A stretch of 64,000 nucleotides of DNA, taken from positions 24,810,049 through 24,874,048 of the forward strand of contig NC_136000.1 of NCBI RefSeq assembly GCF_048128805.1, read 5' to 3'. The notes under the pieces were generated by a model. The model was not told the DNA's origin. It did not search any database and saw only the letters and a program-made list of their open reading frames with translations. How positions within the stretch are numbered: the stretch's first letter is position 1; the number at the start of each line of letters is the position of its first letter. A program made the translations under genes and the position numbers. This DNA comes from Centroberyx gerrardi (taxonomy: Eukaryota > Chordata > Actinopteri > Beryciformes > Berycidae). Positions 52,363 through 64,000 of this stretch are shown here, piece after piece.

Positions 52363-55300
52363 ATGCCCTCTCTCTCTCTGTCCTCTAAGAGCAAACAAAA
52401 GTGTGGGTCACTGGGAGCTTTATGCTACCACAGAATATCACAAGTTTATAAACATATGTAGTTTTCCCCAGGCAACATATACTGACGTATGTGTAGCATT
52501 TTTTTTTTTTATAGATGAACAATAAAAGTTGCATATAACCCAGTGCTGAGTCAAACATTCAGTCTCCATTCTTTATTTAGAAATATTGACAAATGAGCCT
52601 GAACAGTATCAAATTGACAACACAGGTTATTATATCTGTACAACTGTAACCAATTCAGTGCCAGGAACAGACAGAGTTATGAGCGCAAATCCACACACGT
52701 CCCTGAAAGGCCAGGAAACACATGCAAACACACAGATGTGCGCACACACCAACATACACATGCACTAATGCCTAATGTGCAGTTTCTGTCTAATTGAATG
52801 GAAAACTCTTGGGTGTTTGGAGGATGTTTGACTGTGCTAAGTTATAATCTAACTGAACACATCATATCATATCACAGCCTCAGTGGCATGGCCTAATCTA
52901 GCCTGGCTAGGTCAGACTGAGCAAAAAACTCATTAAATGTTTCTGAATGCTTTGAAAAAACAAGAGGATTGGTTGAAAAAAAATAAAAATAAGTGGCACT
53001 GAAAACACGATTGATTCATCTTGCCTCAAGCAAGGTTTGCTAATTAATATCACCAATACAACTGCAATGTCAATTAGAATGAGAAACCAGAGTAACATGA
53101 TCAGAATGAAAAGTGTCAGTTCACTGAAAATATTGTACCTCAATGGCCACTAACTAACCCACATATGAATGGAACCATTGCGCCCCAAAAGACATGAAAT
53201 CCAGGCTGGTTTATTTGTGATAAATTGCATCATCATCTTGTAAAGCAGCATGTCGTAAACTATGGCTGGTGGGTCGGTCTCTGGTGATCCCATGTAACAA
53301 GAGCACTAGAATGTTTTAATGAAGTCCCAGGGTAAGAATTAATTCACAGAATATGAGTCCTGGGCTCCAAAAAAAACAAAAAAACCTTTAAAGCTACCTA
53401 TATTTCACTTTGGTAGAAGATGTTGATTTTTTAGTGCACACACTTCCATGGAAGTTGCGTTACCTGCCCTAGGGATCTTCACTCAGCTATAGCATTAAGG
53501 CATTTTCCTCAGTTCTCAATAGCAGTAATTGCAAAATTGAAACGTAGGACTGTAAACACAGCATGAAATTATACTTCCTCTATCCACGATGCCTTGTTTG
53601 TGCTTTGATTATGATTTGTGGACTAGATTCTCTCTCAGCTTTGTTGACTTACGGGTCAACAGAACAGCTAAGAACTCCCGCTGTGTGCAAATTTCCATTC
53701 CTTAGATGTATAGCGAAATACTGCAGGACGTCCAAAATAACCAGGAAAAAGCCCTAGGTGTAATGATATGGGCTGCATTTCCCAGAGTTTATATAACCAT
53801 AGGCCGTCTATCTCTGACATAATAGCCTATTAAATTGGTGGGTAGTTGTTTCTTCTCTCAGATAATTGTCTATTATTTCACTGCTGTCATTTTTGGCACT
53901 GTGTGTCTGTCTTTCCATCTGAAGCATGCAGGATTAGTTTAGCTAGCAGAAGCAAGCGCCTGGTGAGACAGATACCACTTCTTGTTCCTCTCATATCCGA
54001 CTACAGATTATTCTGCACTACAGGAATGTGGGTGTTCTTGGCTTCCGTCCTCCTCCCATCCCTCCTCTGCCCAGACCCCCCCCCACCCCCCCCCATCTGC
54101 CTCTCTTCCACATCTGCTCTCTGCCCTGCCTATTTCAGTCTCCCCTCTCCCCCCCCTTCCTCTCTTCCCAAGCTCTCAACCTCCACCTCTGTCACTGCGC
54201 TGCTCTCCTCCCTCACCCTCCTTCACTCTCATCCCTCTTCCCTGTCAAGTGAGAGTAAACGGGAAGCCCCAAAGTTCACTGCGAGAGCCACATAAAAAAA
54301 AAAGTTTTGAGAAAATGACGACAGCAAAATCCATCTGATGTGACAATGATGATAATTATTGCATTGAAATCAGTTACAATGAAAATGTATCATCTGGCTT
54401 TACTTCTCAGCCTGGCCTTCCAATTGCAATTACGGCTCGATTTTCCAGGCATCGTGCTGTATTGCAATTAAGAGCCATTCTTAAACTGGAACACCAAAAA
54501 TATTCTACTGGAAACACTGTTACAAACTGTTGCTGCCCATATATAAATAAGCACTTCCTTATTTACACTCAAAGAAATAATCCACAACATTTCCATGCAA
54601 ATAAATGTTCGTTTTGCTACTCTCTATTGTCAATTGATATAACACAATAGTGATTCAACCTATACCCAGTTCATGAAAGCTTTTACATTTGCTGTTCTAA
54701 ACAGAAAGTGTCAGGTAGGTCTTTACTGGCAAAAACCCTCTGCTGCAAAGGAAGTGATGTGTTTTATGTTTCCAGTAGCAGCAGTGATTTGTTTGGAGTA
54801 AATGGAAGAACTCAAAAAAAAATTACATTAAAGTTTACTAGTATAATGGTTGCATTTTAAATAACTTTAAGGCGTTTTCATGTTATTGGCATGTTACTTT
54901 ATTACTTTATCTTTTTTTGGCTGTGGTGTCCTGAATGGCCTCATGATACTTGAACTACTATTCATACATGAGTGTAGTGAGAAGGCCAGGGTGCCTTTGA
55001 ACTATTTCTTCGCCAGTCACTTTGCATGGCAGCTGGTTAGCTCCGACTGTGCTTTTAACATGCCTTTAGTCTGAGAAACAGCTCCCCCTCAGGTCACTGA
55101 GCAGCACTACTGGAGAGAGAGGTAAGAAGTGAGAGACAAGATGCCCCTAAAAACCAAAGCCAATTTGGGAGGTCAAAGATTCAGCCTAACGTGTGTCTTT
55201 ATGCAATGGGCTAATTCCATTTTGTTGTTCCAACACAATAATTTGTTTCTTGGTAAGCTACTGATAGCACACCAGAAATTAACTTTGAGTTGTAGTAGCT

Positions 55301-55655
55301 GTTCTTCACAGCTTACTTTGGTTTGTAGTTTTTCCCATTTCCATGTGCATGGTATGACAATACCTGCCGCTATGCAGCTAAACCTAAGAGGTCAAACTTG
55401 GTGAATAGCTTTATACTTAATGTCAATTATGATCCATTAATATGGGAAATAAAAGTTAGCAATTGATTTTCCAATTTCCCCCTCTCTCTGACCCTTCAAC
55501 CCCCCCCCATCCTTCTCCTATCATGCCTCCCTCCCTCTCGCACTCACTCCATCTCGCTCTTTTCCCAGGAGAGGCTGAGAATAGGTCTATATTTAACCAC
55601 TCTAACCAGAGGAGAGCTCAGGTCAATGCTCACTGGAGAGCTGCACTGGAAAAGA

Positions 55656-55705
55656 GGAATAGAATAGAATAGAATAGAATAGAGCAGAACAGAACAGAAC
55701 AGAGA
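55656..55705. repeat. (AGAAT)n and (AGAAC)n pentanucleotide array
   Basis: Tandem AGAAT units passing into AGAAC units. Confidence 0.93.
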
Positions 55706-58700
55706 GTGCATTAGTTATAATAGGGTTTTATTTGGAGATAGGATATGTTGGATCGAAGACAACAGAAGACTGTATTAGTCATGGTGATGGCGCTGATTGG
55801 TCTTCCAGTAAACTGGAAGAGGGGAAGTGATATGATAATAATATCTGTTCTAGTAACAGGCACGGCCACGGTTTCCAAAGCATCTTAAAGCAGTGACACA
55901 AAGGGCAATGTTTTGGACAAGTCCAAGCCCAAGCAGCTGCCTCAGCATTTTTGCTTTAATTGCGGAACATACAGGTCAGGAAACATTTTAAAAGATTTTT
56001 GACTGCTGTGTCAATTTGTTGCCAGTTGCTGGATGTGTTGCTCAGCGGCACTGCCCAAAACATTGCCTGGGCAACATGATGTGGCAAATGTAGATGGGCA
56101 ATTCAGCCAACAATTGTGGTCAAAAATATTTCCACATTTATTTTGTCCCAGCTGTCGATCCTCTTCCCTTCTGAAGGCAAAATAGCCGATCTGCACTGCC
56201 TCAAAGTGTTAGCTTGATGTTAGTGCGAGGATGACCTTAGTTCCAACAGAAATCAATAGACAAAGATCCTCTTATTCACATGGAATATTTCTACCACTAT
56301 ACATTACCTGAAAACAAAGACTGGATCTCAAATTTTGCCTTTTTTACTGTAACTGACATCTGAAGTTGTTCCCCACCCGAGGATCGTGTTTCATAACCCT
56401 TGGACCCAGCTGAAGGATACGCAGTGTCGATGTTTGAGTTCACCAGGTTTTCTCTATTCCAGAAAGCATTGTGAAGGACAGAGACTTTACATCTTTGTTG
56501 TTAATATCAAAACTGCTGTGCAGCTTAAATTAGCGTTAAAGGCCTATAAAGTTGGCATGTCATGTAGCCTTGGAGATCTTAGAGCCGCTGTAACCCACAT
56601 TTCACACTGGCTAAACACTGCAGAAGCTTCTATTCCTCTATGCCTTCATTCCTAATAGGTAAAAATAGACATTGAATGAGGGGAGGGGGTTCATTTTGAA
56701 GACCCGCACTGACACATATACGCAGTACCCATCTACAATAAAAGATAAGAAGTTTCCAAAGAAGAGAAATGGATGCTTATCGTCTTCAAGGATCAATTCA
56801 ATACTGGGAAATAGACTTAGCTATAGATGGATGTTTTTTTGTTGCCCCACCCGTGTTATGTATCCTCAGAGATCTGCAACCCACAGCCTACTGGTCAGAC
56901 AGCCCAGAAGCTTCTATGAGAACGGGAACGCAGCAAGAGAAAAGAGGTTAATAAGGGGCGGGGGGGGGGGCTATCAGGAAAAATCCCACCTCCATTAAAT
57001 ACGTACAGGAGATGTGCGTAGAGAGAATAGAAACTGAAGAAAAGAGAATTTTTTTTTTTTTTTTTTTTAAATCACACTGCTCCTGACTAGTCCTTTAGTC
57101 TGCCTTCATACCACCTTTAATCCTAAAACACCAAATTCCTTCAAATGAAAATATAACCGTTGGAAGTTTCGGTCATTGTCACTCTCATTTTCTGATCCAA
57201 TGTATAGACAGAGAGCATCGGACGTCTGACTGTGTCCCTAAAAATATACTTATTCTATCATTTAGGCCGTTGCTTCTGAAGTGACCACAGATCACTATAT
57301 TTCTGGGAGATCAAAGTGTTACCCCTCTACATTTGTGTCCCTGAAAATGCGCCATACTACGCAGATTCATTTACATAATAGTAGCATTTCTGCAACATTA
57401 AAATCCTGCTTTCTAAGAACCTATGGTAAAAAATCCAGATTTGGTCACCAAGGAACATGTATGTTACATGCTGTGTGTGTATGTGTGTGTATGTGTTCAG
57501 GTGTGTGACGTGCACGCGTGTGCTCATTCACCGTGTCGGCACACGCAGGCCCTCTTTCCCTCAGGCTTGGTCAAGCAAGTCAGACTGTCTGTGCCTGAAT
57601 ACAATCTATAGTCAGGCAATCATACATCACATATTACAGCTTATCGGCTATCGTCTGATTTTTCACTTTTTCAATCTAGTCACATAATTACTATACTAGG
57701 AATACAGAGGCTATAGGAATCTGGGGGATTCAAGGGAGGTAACCTCTAACAAGTTATGAACTGTATCTGTCTACAGATTATATGACAGAATAAGCGGAAA
57801 AACACAAGTCAATGAAACTACCTATTGGATAATGGCCTACTGTGTAATATATAAATACGTATATTTAGCTACATCAGAGTAGGATCTCGTTCAAGATGGC
57901 ACGCACAGAAATGCATCTGTAAAGCCTCAACCTATAACCTTTAATATATTTCTAATGAACAGATTTATATCCAAACTGTGTTAAATATTGTCCGGTCAGC
58001 TTGCTGTCTATGTAGCAATGATTGGCAGCTCTTTGTATGATATGAAGTGAAAAACTGGCAGACATGGTGAAAGCAAGAGTGGGAGGCATTCTGTCCTCAT
58101 TTGCCATGACACAATGAGCCGACCGGTGCCTCAGTGTGTGTGATGTGTGTGTGTGTGTGTGAGAAACCCCACCCTTCACTCCTCCACTTCCTGTGTAGCG
58201 TATATATGTATATACGCGTTCGAAATAGTGGTCATCGACTATAATCTTATAATTGACTATAATCGAATAATCAATTCCTACCATCGTCATCATCATCTCC
58301 ATGTATGCCATATAACCACAGACAATGTAGCGTAATCAGACTACAGACAGAGACAGAGAGAGACAGGTGACAGAGAAAGTGTGACACACACAAAGCACAT
58401 ACGTGTGTGTATATTGGTGTGTGTGTGTGTACGTATCCATGTGTGAAGGCAATACTCACTCATGCTGAGCCCCTGCCTGCCTGGCAGACAGACTGACAGA
58501 CAGATGAGAAGACAGGAAGAGAAGAGGAAGAGTGCAGAAAATAGTAAAAAAAAAAGAAAAAAAGAAAAAGTGCCCAGGTATCCAGGCTTTGCCAGCCCTA
58601 GAGACCCGCACTGCCCCCTCCACCTCTTCATTCCTCTGTCTTGCTTGGCCAGGGCAGCAGCAGTGGCCGCCATTCTGGGGCGTGTTCGCTGTGCCCCGTA

Positions 58701-59739
58701 GAGCCGGCATGGCGGTCCAGTTGCAGCCTTTCCCCATTCTAAAGCAGGCCACTGACTCTGTGCACGAGCCGGAGAACCGAGTAGAAGTGCCACATCAAGA
58801 CTCACTGGAGGTGGTTTTATTGTCGGAGGGCCGTACCAACTGAGCGCTCAGACACAGGGGGGGATCCGCGAGACGGAACTATGGATTCATATAGAATATC
58901 AGTTTGTACCATGAGCAGACCCCCCCCCCCCCGCACACTCCACCATCCTCCATCCTCCATCTCTCACTCTCTCCCTCCCTTCATCCTTCACTTCTTCCCA
59001 GCATCTCTGACGGCCCTCCACCCCCCTCCCTCTCTCCCTCCTTCAGTCCCACTCATTTTCTTCCCTTTTTTTTATCCATCTATGCATCCTTCCTTTCTTC
59101 CCTCCCTCTCTCCTCCCTCCCTCCCTTAGCGCAATGCAATTATAGTAATGGATTTTTTCCCCCTCGGTTGATGGCTTCCGACATCCTGTCTTGAAACGAG
59201 GCTAATCATGCTCTTAAGGGTCATGTTTAGTTAATGAAGGGGGTGGGAGGCACATGGGGGGATGGGGGGTGGGTGGGGGGGGCTACACACATACATAGCA
59301 TTCCTATATGCAGGCCGGCAATCACAGCATGCTTGCTTTGTGTGTTCTAATACACACCCCACACTTGTAGCCTTGTGCACACACTCACACACAGCCACAT
59401 GCCATACAGCCACCTTCATATATGCAGGGCAACACACACGAGGAGGCAAGAAAATCCATGCGCCCACGTGTAGCCAAATCCACACTACACACACACTCAT
59501 TCACACACACAGACACGCGCCGTATATGCCAGCAATCGATCGCGACTGACACAGGAGCAGGCATGCAAACGCAGCACATGGAGCCTGTGCACGCTACGCA
59601 CACACATGACACACATCCTGTGAAGATATGTCAGTAGTGAGAGTCTATCTCAGCAGATGCTCTGGGCTTAGCCAACTGCATCCGCTGAACGCATGCCATC
59701 ACTGTAGAAAGACGAGGGGGGGGCAAAGGAAGAGAGGGG

Positions 59740-59742
<3 letters not shown>

Positions 59743-59801
<59 letters not shown>
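59743..59801. repeat. (GA)n microsatellite
   Basis: Pure GA run of about 29 units. Confidence 0.97.
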
Positions 59802-59804
<3 letters not shown>

Positions 59805-59921
59805 TGAGACAGGGAGGGAAAACGAAAAATAGGAGAGGGAGGAAGGTAGATGGAAAGAGAAAGGGAGAGTAAGCAGAGAGAGGCAGACAAACTGTAAGGG
59901 GGAGGGAAAGAATGAGTGAGA

Positions 59922-60050
<129 letters not shown>

Positions 60051-61091
60051 TAGAACAGAGAGGAAGAGAGAGAGGGAGCTGGGGAAGAGAAAGAAAGAGC
60101 ACTGGCAGAGAAAGATGGAACAGTGAAAAGTGAGACCAGGACAGAGAGAGAAAGAAAGGATTCGCCTTGCGGCCGGTCGCCATTTTTTTTTTTTTTTTCT
60201 TAACCAGCGTCGCTCTCCACCCTCCATCTCTTTCTCCATCTCATTTTCCCATTTATTTTGCTCACATTCCCTCCATCCACCTTCCCTGGCTTTGCCTTGC
60301 TCCTTTCTCTTGCTTTCAGCCTCCCTCTATTTCTCTCTCTCTCCTCCCTTTGTCTCGACCAGTATTGCTACTATGTGCCCTATTTGATGACACACAAAAC
60401 AAATAACCCACAAATGCTGAATATCCACTCACAGCTATTCAGCCAACACACTTACCAACGTACAGAACATACAGTACACCAACCAATCTGACAGAGCGTA
60501 AAACAAAGACGAGACTGTAAAGACATCTTCTCTGTGGTGTTAGACCAGTAAATCTGTGCACAGTATGATGTGCAGCAGACAGGAGTGACAATCAGATATC
60601 ATACAAGATCATCACAATACTTGGGCCACAAAAAGATAATTTATATTTCTTTTAATTGTGTTTCAGTATGTTGTATTTACTCTCCTGCTTCTTTTACATT
60701 TGCTCAATAAAATGTTTTGCATCTGATGAAGGGGAGTGACGCAAACCTAGGCACAAATTATTACATACACCATATTAACTATGGCTTAGAGGGAAAACAG
60801 GGAGAAAAACTTATCTACCAAACCAACAATCCTCTTGTTAAATCTGAGCAAATCACCCACTGCACGTACGCCCTAGAAACGTGGTCTACACGCTACTAGC
60901 CGCTCCCACATTCATCAAGTCCTCACTCTAGGACTCCACGTCTATACAGGCTAACGTGGCGAGATGCTTACTAATGTGTATTCAGCCATACATACAGACG
61001 TATCACTCACACATCAATTCCCTCGGCACGTGTGTGTGCTCCACGCAGGGACAGTGGAGACTACGTATCAGCTCACTCAAGCGGACACATG

Positions 61092-61124
<33 letters not shown>

Positions 61125-62139
61125 CGACAGCATGTTTGCATTTCCTTTGTGTCCTGTCTGCCAGCCCCCAGCACCGGGCCAGTCCCACGGCCCTGCATCA
61201 TTTAAAGCAAAATTCCACCCTTAAACCAAATTCATTTGTGTTATCCCCGTGATCTCGGACAGTTCAACAATATACTGGCGCCTGTCAACATGTTTCTCCC
61301 AAAGCTAGAAACCAGAGAGCGGTGACTGTCTTCTGTAGTTCCCTCGTCAGACACACCCTGGAGCTGCCACACACTGAACTGGAGACTTTCACTGCAGCCT
61401 CAAAATTAGACACATAGCTTTTAAGATAACATAAGGAAGGGAGGAATGTGCCAATACCACTCCTTCACTGCCGATACCGATCAGCTCCCTTACTTTTACT
61501 GAACTACATGGACTCAGGCCATTTGTTTGGTTTTATTGGACAAAAATGGTTAAGATGTAATCCATTTTTCTCCATTACAGATTTAACATCCTTCTGTGTG
61601 TGAAAAAGGCAGAAACACCATGTCACCTTGTTTTGCCTTCTCACATGCTACATTGTGCTTCTTGGCAATGGATTTTTAGTGATGGGGAAATTCTCTGATA
61701 CAAGACCCTTTATAGCCCAGCAGCCCGATATCTGATACCAGAGCCTGTGCTGCTGCGCCCTCGGAGAATGAGTAGAGGTTGTCGTACAAGAAATGAGGAA
61801 GAGGTTGCTAATGTAGCCTGTTGTTATTTGATCCCTGCTAAACACATTACAAAATTGGTGAGAACTAGAACCACTAAGCGTGCGAAGCACACGGATGATA
61901 TGGTATTGATTTGGGGATGCCGGTAAAACTAAAAATTATCCAACAAAGGATGAGCCAAGATGGCACCCACTAGGCTGCCTTGGTAAATTTGTGGTGAATG
62001 GTTGTAAAGTTGTTGAATTTTTTCTATATTGATTACCTTTTTAACTAGTATTTTGTCTATCAGTCAGGAACATGTGTTTCCTTTGGTGCCTACTATTCTG
62101 ATGCTGCAGCTATGCAACAATTCTTTGAATGTAGAATTG

Positions 62140-62177
<38 letters not shown>
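62140..62177. repeat. (TG)n microsatellite
   Basis: Pure TG run. Confidence 0.95.
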
Positions 62178-62179
<2 letters not shown>

Positions 62180-62682
62180 ATTCTAATGTCACGCAGTACA
62201 TTTTGTTTGCACTGAATGTGAGGCCCTGTTGCATTTTGTCCTACACCTACTATGTCACTCCTGTATTGTGTAAATGTCTTGTAATGTCTAAGCATCAATT
62301 AACCAGTTCAGGTTCTTTTTGCACTCGTATTTGGCAAAATTAAGCAACTGCGATTGTCCAAAGGTGTTAAATGCAAATCTTCGGGGGGAAAAAAGCGGGG
62401 TGGAACGCAGCGTGACATTTATCAGGGTTGGGCTCAATTTACTTTCAATGAGCTCAATTCAAAATTGAAACTGAAACTGCAATTTACAGAACAATAGACC
62501 TTCATTATCAATAATTTCTTTGCAGATCAAATCTAGGAACATTTTAATGACATAAGAATTGAAAGTAAATGAACCACAATCCTGAAAATGATTCCTGAAT
62601 TAGACGAGACACGACTCCGCCTCATGAATTTGGGCTGCATCAGGATGAATTTCTGACTTCGTTGTTTGAGTTAAGGCAGGAC

Positions 62683-62862
62683 TATATTCATAGTATTCTG
62701 TTACATCATCACACGGCCATCTTGATAGGAAAATAACAGGTGATTGTAATAAATTAACAGGTGATTATAATCAAACGACAGCCACAGCCCATGAACTGTC
62801 TATATTGTAAGGCACCATATTGGTAGGAAATGCATGTGACATCCTGGGAATACTATGAATAG
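62683..62862. mobile_element. Short palindromic element
   Basis: ATTCATAGTATTC near the left end is mirrored by GAATACTATGAAT at the right end. Weaker symmetry continues inward (CATCTTGATAGGAAA versus the inverse of a CACCATATTGGTAGGAAA region), and two AACAGGTGATTRTAAT units lie in the middle. Confidence 0.4.
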
Positions 62863-63439
62863 TTGAAAAACTGTTGTTAACGATTGATGATAATCAAATC
62901 AACAGCAACTTCAGAGTATAAGTTGGGGCTTACAAGAATCTATTACATCTCAAGTTCAGTTCGGGTTGGCTGAAATTATCAGTTCAGGTCAGGCCAAGCT
63001 TAAATTTTCATGTCTAGTTCAAACCACAGGTCAATGCATGTTTCAAAAAGAAGTGGCTGTCTGAACGTGTGATGTTTCTGTGGCAGTTCAGTGTGTTGGT
63101 TTCATAGGGGCACTGCACACTAACTTTTCTGTAGCGTGTTTGCCTTCCTCCTGGGGAATACAACACCCTTGCTTTGCACTGTTCTTTTCCCTTTTCTTTT
63201 GGGGAAAGGGTTCCAGTGGTCCAGTTTTCAGTGGCTTTGTTTGTTAGTTTGGTTTTCTTATAATTGTTCTGGCAGTGGCCCAGCGTATGGTTGGCCCGGG
63301 AGCTTCCTCCTCCTTTTGTTCTGTTTGGCTGGACCTCGTGACCTTTATAATTTTTGTTTAGGAATTAAATGATTGCGTCTTTTGAACTCGAGTCAGCCTG
63401 CTTTATGTTGTGGCCCTCTTGTGATGGAGCCAAGGTTCA

Positions 63440-63840
63440 GAGGTTATATTGTCCCAGGTGATAAAGTTTGGTGCTAAAGTTTTGTCTATCCCTGGTTCAA
63501 GTCTGCAAAATTGTTACAGTGGCCCTTATTTGGTTCAGAAGACACTTAGTGATCGAGATTATCCTATTGCCACTCCAGAGCATAAAGATAGACTCTGTCT
63601 GAATCTGAAGTCTGAATCTGGCCAGGTAAAGGAGCTGTCCAGTTCTGAATAGGCAAAGGATGTTAATGCCCCGTCTGGTACGGGGAATGTTACAAAATTC
63701 TGAGATTTCGACAAAACTTGACCCTCATTTGGCTAATCTGACTGATATTCAGGGTGCAGATGTGATTGAGATAATTCAGTCACACAAATTGTTTTCTGAT
63801 ATACTGATCATAACATGTTTTGGAATTATGCTCCTCCTAC
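63440..63840 (+). mobile_element. Ty3/gypsy-type retrotransposon pol remnant
   Basis: Plus-strand frame 63449-63652 contains PGSSLQNCYSGPYLVQKTLS and DRDYPIATPEHKDR, the C-terminal integrase segment typical of fish gypsy elements. A stop and frame break follow. The next frame (from 63660) has TDIQGADVIEIIQSHKLFSD, like the following polyprotein segment. Short open frames and loss of surrounding domains show a dead copy. The element may continue past the right edge. Confidence 0.65.
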
Positions 63841-64000
63841 TAAGCAAGCAACATCCCTACTGTGTAAGTGTTTCCCTCCAGAGAAAAGTCGGAGGCTCAA
63901 AAAAGAGACTGACTATATGCTTGATGAACCTAGTTGTAGCTCATGGAGCTCACCTTGTCTGTTGGTAGGAAAACCAGACGAGACAGATCAGTTTTGCACT

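Noticed and set aside
58341..58805. First exons of nup93
   Set aside because: The minus-strand frame here does not resemble the Nup93 N-terminus (expected MDxEGFGELLQQAEQL).

Overview
This window looks like the nuclear genome of a ray-finned (teleost) fish. The genes are split into short exons with GT/AG introns. The encoded proteins are vertebrate families (MT2-type matrix metalloproteinase, nucleoporin Nup93). The non-coding DNA is packed with CA/TG, GA and ACTC microsatellites and with short interspersed elements of the kinds common in fish. I see no prokaryotic feature, CRISPR array or confident RNA gene.

Layout. All three genes lie on the minus strand, so they are read from right to left. 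(1) 1-8164: intergenic DNA beyond the 3' end of mmp15, dominated by simple repeats, including a ~360-bp ACTC array. (2) 8165-20371: a complete mmp15-like gene, 10 coding exons, 733 aa: signal peptide, propeptide with cysteine switch, RKKR furin site, zinc catalytic domain, very long proline-rich hinge, hemopexin domain, transmembrane segment and short tail. (3) 22079-26982: a complete gene for a 400-aa membrane protein with one EGF-like module and a ZP module. I reconstruct 10 coding exons, including a 7-codon first exon, but I cannot name an orthologue. (4) 26983-31864: intergenic. (5) 31865-51625: the last 19 coding exons of nup93 (721 aa and the stop). About 100 N-terminal residues must be encoded beyond the right edge, so 51626-64000 is treated as the inside of a large nup93 intron. 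It ends in a plus-strand remnant of a Ty3/gypsy-type retrotransposon.

All exon junctions given here keep the reading frame phase by phase, and the summed lengths are whole numbers of codons (2202, 1203 and 2166 bp). The three genes are not a functional pathway: a pericellular protease, a ZP-module membrane protein and a nuclear pore scaffold protein. MMP15 and NUP93 both lie on human 16q (recalled), so their proximity probably reflects old synteny.

The most interesting observations concern gene architecture. The in-frame mmp15 exon that carries the cysteine switch and furin site has a (UG)n acceptor, as in the CFTR exon 9 case. A long proline-rich hinge is present in mmp15. Two exons have degenerate copies of their own 5' ends about 120-135 bp upstream. 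Inside one ZP-gene intron, two inverted repeat copies enclose a promoter-like segment with a signal-peptide-like exon. I found no clearly new multi-gene system.
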